This document shows positions 33,071 through 43,850 of a stretch of DNA of 64,000 bases, in pieces. Both the position numbers and the translations under genes were made by a program. The stretch is from Entoloma clypeatum (lineage: Eukaryota; Basidiomycota; Agaricomycetes; Agaricales; Entolomataceae), in assembly GCA_963565915.1 (NCBI GenBank), contig OY751496.1, positions 744,001-808,000 of the forward strand, in the 5' to 3' direction. How positions within the stretch are numbered: the first letter of the stretch is position 1; each line of letters opens with the position of its first letter. The notes beneath the pieces were generated by a model that saw nothing but the letters and a program-made list of their open reading frames with translations, was not told the DNA's origin and did not search any database.

Positions 33071-35893
33071 ACGACGCTAAGTCGCGACCCTTATCTATTA
33101 AATGGACTTGCTTGCCTTGTATGACTGCAGACAATAGAACCTATGTCATCCCTGCCAAGCAAGCCGCTGTGTCGACTAAGATTGTGAAGGGAGATAAACC
33201 TCCAAAAAGACGAGAGATCAGGCTGTTAGCTCAGCTCAAAACACAATGAGGACCAAAGGTTATCCGACCTGAGGTTGACAGCGGATGTGAACACACATGC
33301 ATCCATCCCAGAATAGTACGCGAACAGAACCTCCCCACGCGAGGAATACCGCCCATACCAATTCTAAATGCGGATGGGTCACCAAATCGACAACAGAAAG
33401 CAAGCCAACTTGCCGAAGTTAAACTGGATTTGGGAGCACATCAGGAAACCATGGAAGCAATGGTACTGGACATTGGGAGAACGGACATGCTCTTGGGACA
33501 TGACTGGTTGGTACACCACAACCCCACAATCAATTGGACAACCGGCGTGGTAACATTTAACCGGTGCCCAACAACATGTCAAACCAAACACTCAGATTTC
33601 AGGATTAACCTTAATGGTCGCAAACACTGGGTTCGCATGGTTGAGGTGCGCGACAAAGATGCACCCAAAAAGTCGGATCAGAAATAGAGGCCTGGAGACC
33701 CTATTTTGGAAGCTGTCACTCCCACACCACCTCCCACGACCAAATGACCCTCATATGTTGAACGATTTGCTCATCTTTTCGAGAAAGAGAACTTTGACAA
33801 GATCCCAAAGGAGAGGGAATGGGACCATGGTATTGAACTTACACCAGACGCACCAAAGGAACTAGGGGGAAATACATATCCTATGACGCAAAAGGAACAA
33901 GAGGAATTGGACACATTCATTGACGAGGGTCTAGCAACAGGAAAGATCTGCCCGTCCAAATCCCCTTACGCCTCCCCTTGCTTCTTCATCAACAAGAAGG
34001 ATGGCTCCAAACGATTGGTACAAGATTACCGCATGGTCAATAAATTCACGGTCAAAGACAAGTTCCCACTCCCACGATATCTGATCTCTTGGACGTACTG
34101 AAAGATGCAGTCTACTTCAATAAGATGGACATCATGTGGGGCTATAACAATGTCTGGATTAAGGAGGGCGATGAATGGAAAGCTGCCTTTCTCACCAATC
34201 GAGGATTGTTCAAACCATTGGTCATGTTTTTCGGTCTTTGCAACTCCCCGGGAACGTTCTCTCGAATGATGGCTAGTCTATTCCGGGACCAGATCCGCTG
34301 ACGTATCTGTGTGATCTACATGGATGACATCGTGGTTATCGGTAAAACCAAGGAAGAACTCGCACGAAACACCAAAGAAATCCTGCAGATCCTATGGGAC
34401 AATGATTTGTTCCTAAAGGAGAAGAAGTGTTTATGGGAAGTAGCGAAATGTCCTATATTGGGATATGTGGTTGGTGAGGGACGTGTTGAGATGGAAACTG
34501 AGAAGGTGGATACAATTTGAAACTGGCGAGCACCCACATCAAAAAAGGAAGTTCAGAAGTTCCTTGGATTTGCTAACTTCTATCGACGATTTATTGAAGG
34601 GTACTCAAACATCGCAAAGCCTCTCACCGCGCTCACAGGCGGTATGGCATTTACTTGGGGACCAACAGAGCAGCAAGCCTTTGAAGGTCTCATACGGGCA
34701 ATTACATCGGCACCGGTCTTGGCATTACCAAAACCAGAGGGACAGTTCAGGGTTGAAACCGATGCATCGGGCTATGCAATTGGAGCAGTACTCTCTCAGA
34801 AGCAAGACGACAAATGGCACCCCATCGTGTTCTTGTCGCGGACCATGTCCGCGGCCGAACAGAATTACGAGATATACGACAAGGAACTTCTGGCAGTCGT
34901 GGAAGCATTGAAAGATTGGAGACACTATCTGCTCGAAGCCAAGGAACGTTTTGAAATCTTGACCGATCACAAGAACCTGGAATACTTCCGTCGTCCTCAG
35001 GACCTGAATCAACGACAGCGATGCTGGAAAATGAAGTTACAGGACTATGACTTCGAATTACGGCATGTGCCCGGCAAGACCAATGCGAAAGCGGACATCC
35101 TGTCACGCTTACCCTGGTATGAAGCGGAACTCGAACCACAGGACAGTGACCAAATGCTCAAGGAGGGACTATTCTTGAAACGATTGGAATCAGAAGATGT
35201 GGTACAAATGGAGATGTTCACGGAGGAACAATTCTTTGAAGGGGGTGAAACATCTGATTCCATCAAAATTGGAAACGTCACGACCATTGAAAATCCGTGG
35301 ATCACACGCATCAAGGGTTCAAACCGCATGGAGACAGAAGTAGCGCAGGGTCTAAAAAAGAATTCTCATTGGTATCAACAGGAAAACGGCATCACATATG
35401 CAGGCGAACGAGTCTATGTCCCGCCAGATCCACAATTGCGACAAGAATTGATGTTTGAGTCACACGATGCACCAGTGGCTGGACATCCGGACACATGAAC
35501 TCCTCACTCGCACCTACTGGTGGCCTACCATACTGCATGATGTAAAGAAGTACGTGAAGGGTTGCGACACTTGTCAACGCAACAAGATTAACTGACAAAA
35601 GTGACATGCTCTGCTACATTCCCATGCAGCACCAAGTCACCCATGGGAAGACATAGGAATCGACATCGTGGGACCGATACCAGAATCTGATGGAAAAAAC
35701 GCAATTCTGGTCATCACGGATAGACATTCAAAGATGCTTCACCTCATTCCGACAACCGTGGAACTATCAGCTGAAGGATTAGCCAAGATCTATCGGGATC
35801 AGATATGGAAGCTTCATGGGATCCCCAAGAAGATCATCAGCGATAGGGGACCACAGTTCGCTGCGAAGTTCATGGAGATACTCTGCTGCATGT
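33046..35893 (+). pseudogene. pol: Element A Pol, part before the B insertion
   Basis: Protease region (EVDSGCEHTCIHPRIV), reverse transcriptase ([11 protein letters not shown] at 34310), RNase H ([10 protein letters not shown]) and the integrase N-terminus and core to [16 protein letters not shown]. Stops at about 33248, 33685, 33744, 34301, 34518 and 35593. At nearly all of them copy B has CGA, CGG, CGC or TGG, so the ancestral codon can be read directly. Local frame changes occur near 34075 and 35490. The missing end is at 42492. Confidence 0.88.
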
Positions 35894-36292
35894 TGTTACG
35901 GACTAACGACTACGGACATATATGCTTACTTTTTCACTTTTACTCATCGGTCCCCGCTTACACATATCGTATTATACTTTATTTCCTTTAGTATACTTCG
36001 CTCCCGCGCTGACTCGCTTTCCGCAGCTGTCTGACTCATTCCGCAGTCGTCTTACTCAGACGCACTGCCTTCCGCAGTTATCTTACTCAGATGCACTGCC
36101 TTCCGCAGTTATCTTACTCAGATGCACTGCCTTGCGCAGCACTGACTCATATGCTATCGCCTATAGTCAGTACCTATATAAACCCTTTGTACTATAGCTA
36201 GATTCCTTAGATTTAGCAATCACATTGCTCTTCGCCTTTCCATCTTCCTGCATACTCTGCCCGAACCTTGGAACAGTTTGTTACGCATAACA
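35894..36292 (+). repeat. 5' LTR of element B
   Basis: 399 bp. It has one more copy than the 3' LTR of a 31-bp unit (ACTCAGATGCACTGCCTTCC with flanks, about 36078-36140). TATATAAA at 36175-36182 and AGATTTAGCAA at 36209-36219. Confidence 0.95.
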
Positions 36293-36294
36293 AG

Positions 36295-36305
36295 TTGCTA
36301 AATCT
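36295..36305 (+). promoter_or_regulatory. Candidate self-priming primer-binding site of element B
   Basis: TTGCTAAATCT, two bases after the LTR, is complementary over 11 nt to 36209-36219. Confidence 0.7.
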
Positions 36306-36352
36306 CGTTAGGTTCGCCCAGAGCGAAGAGAGCAACTACCAGACGAGTCAAG

Positions 36353-37081
36353 ACGTCGCGCTTCTTTGAAGACTTCACCAGTAACCCATTCAGCACGCCA
36401 GAAGCCCGACAGGAGGAGCTAAGTCCTCGAGACAGTATCGATTTTACGCTTATCCAGCAGTACATCGAATCAGAGATCCGTCGCATCCTACAGCAGGTGC
36501 TTGACGAAGAACTAGACAACGACGAGCATCGCCCCCACGGCGAGATAGCAGAGAGCATCCATCTTGCTCGGCAACACCAGATCGCGCGTTACAACGCCCG
36601 ACAGAACGAACTCGAAAACTTTCGCGTTCAAGAAGGACCTCAGACAGGTCGGATCACAGAGATCAGAGAGTTTATCGGTGTTCAGACAACCGTTATCAGA
36701 AGATTGATTAGGACGCTCACATCGAGACGTCCCAGAGCCGCATCACCACGTCTTATTCGAAGCAGCAGATCTACGCCCACTTCACCACCGACGAGCAACA
36801 GACCGAGTACAACCGTTGGGCACGAAACGAGAGACTTGACCTCTTCTCGCGACCAACAGACGCGCAGGAACAGAGATTCCTTAGAGATCTACAGAGGAAA
36901 TACCCCGAACGTTTTGCCACCGATTCCGCCGACGAGTCCCCTGACGAATTTACTTTTGACTCCGCGCAGTCAGATACCGAACAGACGCCTAGAACAGGGA
37001 CTGATTTTCAACCCCTACCTATATCCCGAACCCCATCTTCATCCCAACAATCCGACACCTCTCCTACTCCGCAGGTTCTAG
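36353..37081 (+). pseudogene. Element B upstream gag-region ORF, start codon lost
   Basis: Homologous to 31473-32201 in A. The ATG is ACG (36353-36355), while the rest of the frame is open to TAG at 37079-37081, two bases before the Gag ATG. The overlapping -1 frame (from about 36712) is also open, as in A. If ACG can initiate or if Gag starts at 37084, the loss may not matter. Confidence 0.55.
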
Positions 37082-37083
37082 AC

Positions 37084-37953
37084 ATGGCAGAAGCACCGAC
37101 AGTACAAACAATGGATACATCCAAGATCATCAAAGATCCTGGGATGTTCAAAGACAGACACACCTTCGACGAGTGGTGGAAAGCCACCAAATTATACATC
37201 AGGTTCCAGAAGGGCCTGTCCGACGATCAGAAGATTCTTGCGGTGTTATCCCGCATGATGGAAGGGTCTGGTAAACACTGGGCCAGCAACAAGTTAGACG
37301 ACCTTGCCACCGATGGCGAGAACATCACCTGGTTAGGATTCTCAGATGACATCGCTACGCGATTCTCTATTGCCAACAAGTCGGCAGCAGCCAAGGCGAA
37401 ACTCGAAGTCCTGAAACAGGAGAAACGCACCATCGACGAATTCTTGGACGAATTCGAAGAGATCTTGAAGCTGTCAAACCTTGGCGAAGAAACTGGGAAA
37501 TACATCCTGGAAAAGAACGTCAACCGCAGAATTTCTGAACAAGTGGCCAGCGATGGCAAGACGTATACCGATTACGCAAAGGAGATCCGAAACAAGGGAC
37601 GACAGATGGAGGGACATGCATTAGTCATCCGAGGGGGTGGCGACACACGCACCGGATCGGGCACCACTTATGGTGGTCAAGGCAAAGCCATGGAGATCGA
37701 CAAAGCAGGAGTAGCCCGTTGCTACAACTGTCAGCGCTTTGGTCACCTTGCCAAAGACTGCAAAGCCCCAAAGAAGAAAGATGGTCGTAAGTGTTTCAAC
37801 TGCGACCAAGAAGGACATATCGCGCGCAACTGCCGCAAGCCGAAGAAGAACTCTGGAAAGATTAGGAAGGTGTCTGATGGAGATACCGATGATGACGATG
37901 AAACCATCACCATAGAGACCGATGAGAAGGATTTTCCCGAAGGGTCCGATTAA
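37084..37953 (+). CDS. gag: Element B Gag (capsid, two zinc knuckles)
   Basis: 289 residues, close to the A copy throughout. Capsid region, then knuckles CYNCQRFGHLAKDC and CFNCDQEGHIARNC (about 37725-37840), acidic tail, end KDFPEGSD. Fully open. Pol follows in -1 frame. Confidence 0.92.
   Translation: MAEAPTVQTMDTSKIIKDPGMFKDRHTFDEWWKATKLYIRFQKGLSDDQKILAVLSRMMEGSGKHWASNKLDDLATDGENITWLGFSDDIATRFSIANKSAAAKAKLEVLKQEKRTIDEFLDEFEEILKLSNLGEETGKYILEKNVNRRISEQVASDGKTYTDYAKEIRNKGRQMEGHALVIRGGGDTRTGSGTTYGGQGKAMEIDKAGVARCYNCQRFGHLAKDCKAPKKKDGRKCFNCDQEGHIARNCRKPKKNSGKIRKVSDGDTDDDDETITIETDEKDFPEGSD
37929..37935 (+). promoter_or_regulatory. Candidate -1 frameshift heptamer GGATTTT (element B)
   Basis: G GAT TTT in gag frame. 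The -1 frame has a TGA two codons upstream and is open from here to beyond the gag stop and on into the protease. Confidence 0.6.
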
Positions 37954-40900
37954 ACGACGCTAAGTCGCGACCCTTATCCATTAAACGAACTCGCTTGCCT
38001 GGTGCAGTTACAGACAATATAACTTATGTTATCCCTGCAAAGCGAGCCGTTGCGTCAACTAAGATTGTCAAGGGAGATAAACCTCCGAAACGACGAGAGA
38101 TCAAGCTGCAAGCTCAGATCAAAACACGACGAGGACCAAAGGCCATTCGACCCGAGGTCGATAGCGGATGTGAACGCACATGTATCCATCCCAGAATAGT
38201 ACGTGAACAGAACCTTCCCACACGTGGAATAAAGCCCATATCAATTCTAAATGCGGATGGATCACCGAACCGACAACAGAAAGCAGAAAAACTTGCCGAA
38301 GTCAAGCTGGACTTGGGAACACACCAGGAAACCATGGAGGCAATGGTATTGGACATTGGGAGAACGGATATGCTTTTGGGACATGATTGGTTGGTGCACC
38401 ACAACCCTACAATCAATTGGACGACCGGCGCCGTAACATTCAACCGATGCCCATCAACGTGTCAAACCAAACACTCGGATTTCAGGGTTAACCTTAATGG
38501 TCGCAAACATCGAGTTCGCATGGTGGAAGTACGAGACAAGGACGCACCCAAGAAATCAGATCAGAAATGGAAGCCCGGAGACCCCATATTGGAAGCAGTT
38601 ACTCCCACACCACCTCCCACAACCAAACGACCCTCATATGTTGAACGTTTTGCCCATCTTTTTGAAAAAGAAAACTTTGACAAGATCCCAAAGGAAAGGG
38701 AATGGGACCACGGCATCGAACTTACACCGGACGCACCAAAGGAGCTAGGGGGAAACACGTACCCTATGACCCAAAAGGAGCAAGAAGAACTGGACGAATT
38801 CATCGATGAAGGCCTGGCAACCGGAAAGATCCGACCGTCCAAATCCCCTTATGCATCACCCTGCTTCTTCATTAACAAGAAAGACGGTTCCAAACGATTG
38901 GTACAGGACTATCGCACGGTTAACAAATTCACGGTTAAGGACAAATTCCCACTCCCACGCATCAACGACCTCTTGGATGTATTGAAGGACGCAGTCTACT
39001 TCAACAAAATGGACATCATGTGGGGATACAATAACGTGCGGATTAAGAAGGGCGACGAATGGAAAGCCGCCTTCCTGACCAGCCGAGGATTGTTTGAACC
39101 ATTGGTCATGTTTTTCGGTCTCTGCAATTCCCCGCGAACGTTCTCTCGGATGATGGCCAGCCTATTCAGGATCAGATCCGTCGGCGCATCTGTGTGATTT
39201 ACATGGATGACATAGTGGTTATTGGTAAAACCAAGGAAGAACTCGCCCGGAATACCGAAGAGATCTTGCAGATCCTGTCGGACAATGACTTGTTCCTAAA
39301 GGAGAAGAAGTGTCTTTGGGAAGTAACGAAATGCCCCATATTGGGATATGTCGTGGGTGAAGGACGTGTCGAGATGGAAACTGAAAAGGTGGACACAATC
39401 CGGAACTGGCGAGTACCCACATCAAAAAAGGAAGTCCAGAGGTTCCTGGGATTTGCCAACTTTTATCGACGCTTCATTGAAGGATACTCAAACATCGCAA
39501 AGCCACTCACGACACTTACGGGAAATACAGCATTCACATGGGGACCAGCGGCGCAAGAAGCATTTGAAGGTCTCATACGGGCAATCACGACGGCACCAGT
39601 CTTGGCATTGCCCAAACCGGATGGACAGTTCAGGGTTGAAACCGATGCATCGGGTTATGCAATTGGAGCGGTACTCTCACAGAAACAAAACGACAAGTGG
39701 CATCCTATCGCGTTCTTGTCGCGGACCATGTCCGCGGCCGAACAGAATTATGAGATCTATGACAAAGAACTCTTGGCAGTCATGGAAGCACTGAAGGACT
39801 GGCGACATTATCTACTTGAAGCCAAGGAACGTTTCGAGATCTTAACCGATCACAAAAACCTGGAGTATTTCCGGCGTCCTCAGGACCTAAACCAACGACA
39901 GAGGCGCTGGAAGATGAAGCTACAAGACTATGACTTCGAATTGCGACATGTACCTGGGAAGACAAACGCGAAAGCAGACATCCTGTCACGTTTACCCTGG
40001 TATGAGACGGAACTCGAGCCGCAGGACAGCGACCAAATGCTCAAAGAGGGGCTATTTTTGAAACGATTGGAATCAGAAGATGTGATACAAATGGAGATGT
40101 TCACGGAGGAACAATTCTTTGAAGGGGGTGAAACATCTGATTCCATCAAAATCGGAAACATCACAACCATCGAAAACCCATGGATCGTACGCATCAAGGC
40201 CTCGAATCGCATGGAAACAGAAGTAGCCCAGGGTCTGAAGAAGAATCCTCACTGGTACCAGCAGGAAAATGGCATCACCTACGCAGGAGAACGAGTCTAT
40301 GTTCCACCAGACCCACAATTGCGCCAAGAACTGATGTTTGAAGCGCACGACGCACCAGTGGCAGGACATCCAGGACAGTATCGAACACATGAACTTCTCA
40401 CTCGCACCTACTGGTGGCCCACCATCCTACATGACGTAAAGAAGTATGTGAAAGGTTGTGACACCTGTCAACGCAACAAGATCAGCCGCCAAAGGAGACA
40501 CGCCCCTCTGCACCCTAACGCCGCGCCAAGTCAACCATGGGAAGATATAGGGATTGACGTCGTGGGACCGATACCAGAATCTGATGGGAAGAACGCAATT
40601 CTGGTCATCACGGACAGACATTCAAAGATGCTTCATCTCATCCCGACAACCGTGGAACTATCGGCTGAAGGATTAGCCAAGATCTATCGGGACCAGATAT
40701 GGAAACTTCATGGAATTCCCAAGAAGATCATCAGCGATAGGGGACCGCAGTTCGCCGCGAAGTTTATGGAGATACTTTGCCGCATGTTAGGGATCAAAAG
40801 AAATCTGTCCACTGCGTACCATCCACAGACTGATGGACAGGCCGAACGATCGCATCAGGAAACCGAGGTGTTCTTACGAAACTTTGTCAACCATCTACAA

Positions 40901-41602
40901 GATGATTGGGCGGAATGGATCGCAATCGCAGAATTCCAGTACAATGACAAAGAACATCAAGCGACAAAGTACACACCATTCTATCTCAACTACGGTCTGC
41001 ATCCTTGGAAGGGAGAACTTGTGTTGGAAGACACCAATCCGGCAGCAAACGACTTCTTGAAAAAACTCAAACAGGCACGAGAAGAAGCCAACGCAGCACT
41101 GAAACAGGCACAGGATCAGATGAAGAAGACAGTTGACACACGACGAAGCCCGTCTCGGGATTACCGCATCGGAGACAAGGTGTGGCTGGAAGGGACTAAC
41201 ATCAGGACTGATCGTCCCTCAAAGAAACTTGACGCCCTCCGACACGGACCGTTCAAAGTCCTAGAGAAGAAAGGAGCTAGCACATACCGTCTTGATCTTC
41301 CCAAAACCTGGAAAATGATCCACCCTGTGTTCAACGAAACCCTGTTATCGCCATACGAAACCCCGAAGTATGCCATTCAGAAAAAGAAGCCAGCCCCTGA
41401 TCCGATCATCGTCGAAGGACGAGAAGAATACCATGTCTCCATGATCCTGGACTCTCGAAAATTCCGCGGAAAGATCCAGTACCTCGTCCAATGGGAAGGG
41501 TATGGCCCAGAAGAGAACACGTGGGAACCTCGGACTAATGTTCAGAACGCTCAAGACTTGATCCGAGACTTTCATCGGCAAAATCCATCGCGTCCACGAT
41601 AA
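37929..41602 (+). pseudogene. pol: Element B Pol: nearly intact, 1-base deletion in RT
   Basis: Aspartic protease (EVDSGCERTC, about 38155), reverse transcriptase (YMDDIVVIG at 39200), RNase H (about 39640-39990), integrase (zinc-binding HHCC region about 40345-40475, D,D,E core with [12 protein letters not shown] and [11 protein letters not shown]) and C-terminal chromodomain ([18 protein letters not shown], about 41480). No stop codon in frame for over 1,100 codons. Compared with A, one base is missing at 39166-39171, shifting frame just before YMDD; the second frame then runs 39194-41602 unbroken. Ends TAA at 41600-41602. Confidence 0.92.
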
Positions 41603-41717
41603 AAGAACAAACTTTGAGCCATTCTCCACATCGACTTCTGTCACATCGAGTTCCCCGCTCCAACTCTTCTCGCCCAACACGCCGTTCTTCTTATACCTTT
41701 CAAACATCATTTCTGCC

Positions 41718-42086
41718 ATGTCCAACATCACCGTCGCCTCCACCGATGCTTCCGATATCAACCCCACCATCACCACCCTCATTGGCGAAGCGCTCTCCAT
41801 GCGCGACCAGATCCATGCGCTCGAAACCTCCGTTGCCGACATCCTTCACTGGCAGATGCATATCCGCCTTCATACCCTTTCCGATTTGCCAACCGCCCCC
41901 ACCGCTGAGGAGAAACTCATCCTCAAAAACTATACCAACACCCTTGCTGTCGAGAACCGACGCCTTCGCCTCGCCGTTCGAGGTTTAGAGTTTGCCACGG
42001 CGGTAAACGATGAACTAATAAAGGATTGGGGTAACCGAGTTGACCCTGCCTGGGCCGATCCAAATGGCAACGATGGATGGGAGTAG
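41718..42086 (+). CDS. Extra ORF after pol in element B (unknown function)
   Basis: 122 residues from an ATG in good context (GCCATGTCC), between pol and the 3' LTR where envelope genes sit in some retroelements. It has no signal peptide or membrane segment. Two helical heptad-like stretches (EALSMRDQIHALETSVADIL and ENRRLRLAVRGLE) suggest a coiled coil, followed by an acidic Trp-containing tail. A homologue of the same length sits at the same place in A (43445-43816), about two thirds identical by eye, so the frame has been kept while the nucleotide sequence diverged. Family not recognised. Confidence 0.7.
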   Translation: MSNITVASTDASDINPTITTLIGEALSMRDQIHALETSVADILHWQMHIRLHTLSDLPTAPTAEEKLILKNYTNTLAVENRRLRLAVRGLEFATAVNDELIKDWGNRVDPAWADPNGNDGWE

Positions 42087-42123
42087 GTAGTCTGTGAGGA
42101 CACAGACCTTGAGGAGGGGAACA

Positions 42124-42491
42124 TGTTACAGACTAACGACTACGGACATATATGCTTACTTTTTCACTTTTACTCATCGGTCCCCGCTTACACATATCGT
42201 ATTATACTTTATTTCCTTTAGTATACTTCGCTCCCGCGCTGACTCGCTTTCCGCAGCTGTCTGACTCATTCCGCAGTCGTCTTACTCAGACGCACTGCCT
42301 TCCGCAGTTATCTTACTCAGATGCACTGCCTTGCGCAGCACTGACTCATATGCTATCGCCTATAGTCAGTACCTATATAAACCCTTTGTACTATAGCTAG
42401 ATTCCTTAGATTTAGCAATCACATTGCTCTTCGCCTTTCCATCTTCCTGCATACTCTGCCCGAACCTTGGAACGGTTTGTTACGCATAACA
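42124..42491 (+). repeat. 3' LTR of element B
   Basis: 368 bp, one 31-bp unit shorter than the 5' LTR, otherwise almost identical. Confidence 0.95.
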
Positions 42492-43287
42492 CATGTTAGG
42501 AATCAAGAGGAACCTGTCCACCGCATACCACCCACAGACTGATGGACAGGCCGAGCGATCGCATCAGAAAACGGAAGTGTTCTTACGAAACTTTGTCAAC
42601 CATCTACAGGATGATTGGGCTGAATGGATTGCAATCGCAGAGTTCCAGTACAATGACAAAGAACATCAGGCAACAAAGCACACCCCATTCTACCTCAACT
42701 ATGGTTTACATCCATGGAAGGGAGAGCTCATGTTAGAAGATACTAATCCGGCTGCCAACAACTTCTTGAAAAAACTTAAACAGGCACGAGAAGAAGCCAA
42801 TGCCGCGCTGAAACAAGCACAGGATCAGATGAAGAAGACAGTTGACACATGGCGAAGTCCGTCTCAGGACTACCGCATCGGAGACAAGGTGTGGCTGGAA
42901 GGGACTAACATCAGGACCGATCGCCCCTCAAAGAAACTTGATGCACTCCGACATGGACCATTCAAAGTCCTAGAGAAGAAAGGAGCTAGCGCGTACCTTC
43001 TTGATCTTCCGAAGACTTGGAAAATGATTCACCCTGTGTTCAACGATACCCTGTTGTCACCATATGAAACTCCGAAGTACGCCATCCAGAAAAAGAAACC
43101 AGCCCCTGATCCGATCATCGTCGAAGGACGAGAAGAGTACCATGTGTCTACGATCCTAGACTCTCGAAAGTTCCACGGAAAGATCCAGTACCTTGTCCAG
43201 TGGGAAGGATATGGCCCAGAAGAGAACACATGGGAACCTCGAGCTAATGTTCAGAACGCTCAAGATTTGATCCGTGATTTCCATTAG
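42492..43287 (+). pseudogene. pol: Element A Pol, part after the B insertion
   Basis: Continues from 35893 after the CATGT duplication: [17 protein letters not shown] (integrase glutamate region), [11 protein letters not shown], and chromodomain [18 protein letters not shown] at about 43190. Open for 264 codons, then TAG where B has CGG, about six codons before the natural end. Confidence 0.88.
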
Positions 43288-43444
43288 CAGAACCCTTCTC
43301 GTCCACAATAAAAGACGAGTTCTCAAAACCCATGGCAGTATCGACCTCATCAGTCAACCACACACTGAGTTCCCCGCTCTAGTCTTTTCCCTGCCCAATA
43401 TAGCCACCCCATTCTTCTTTTATCTCTCAACCATCCTCACCGCC

Positions 43445-43816
43445 ATGTCAAACACCATCGTCACCTCCACCTCCACCACCGACATCAACCCCGCCATCGC
43501 CGCCCTTATGAACGAAGCGCTCTCCATGAGAGACCAAATCCATGCCCTTGAAACTTCCCTCGCCGACCTCCTTTATCGCCAGATGAATATCCAACTTCAT
43601 TCATTGTCCAATCTCCCCATCGCCCCGACTCCCGAGGAGAAACAAATTCTCGGAAATTACACCAGCACCCTCGTGATCGAAAATCGATGTATTCGGCTGG
43701 CTATCAAGGGCCTCGAACTCGCCGTAGCCATCAACGAAGAGTTGATATATGATTGGAGCCTCAAGGAAAGTCCGAACTGGTCCGATCCCGGCAACAACGA
43801 GGGATGGGGACAGTGA
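43445..43816 (+). CDS. Extra ORF after pol in element A (homologue of 41718-42086)
   Basis: 123 residues from ATG 43445 (GCCATGTCA). Shares EALSMRDQIHALETS, the NYT-TL-ENR segment and the acidic WSDP tail with the B copy. It is intact although the surrounding pol has many stops and the flanking non-coding DNA has diverged and gained indels, which hints at selection on the protein before the element decayed. Function unknown. Confidence 0.68.
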   Translation: MSNTIVTSTSTTDINPAIAALMNEALSMRDQIHALETSLADLLYRQMNIQLHSLSNLPIAPTPEEKQILGNYTSTLVIENRCIRLAIKGLELAVAINEELIYDWSLKESPNWSDPGNNEGWGQ

Positions 43817-43850
43817 CTCTGTGAGGACACAGAGCTTGGAGAGGGGAACA

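Larger units (their letters stand above)
35894..42491 (+). mobile_element. Ty3/gypsy element B, young copy nested in A
   Basis: LTRs 35894-36292 and 42124-42491, target duplication CATGT (35889-35893, 42492-42496), polypurine tract GAGGAGGGG before the 3' LTR. The LTRs differ by two G/A changes and one 31-bp tandem unit, so the insertion is recent. Pol has no nonsense mutation. Visible defects are a lost start codon in the upstream ORF and a 1-base deletion before the RT active site. Confidence 0.95.

Noticed and set aside
36000..36150. CRISPR-like array from the repeated ACTCAGATGCACTGCC units
   Set aside because: Direct 31-bp tandem units with no spacers, inside an LTR promoter region.
41718..42086. 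Envelope gene in element B
   Set aside because: The ORF is in the env position but lacks signal peptide, membrane segment, glycosylation-rich ectodomain and cleavage site.
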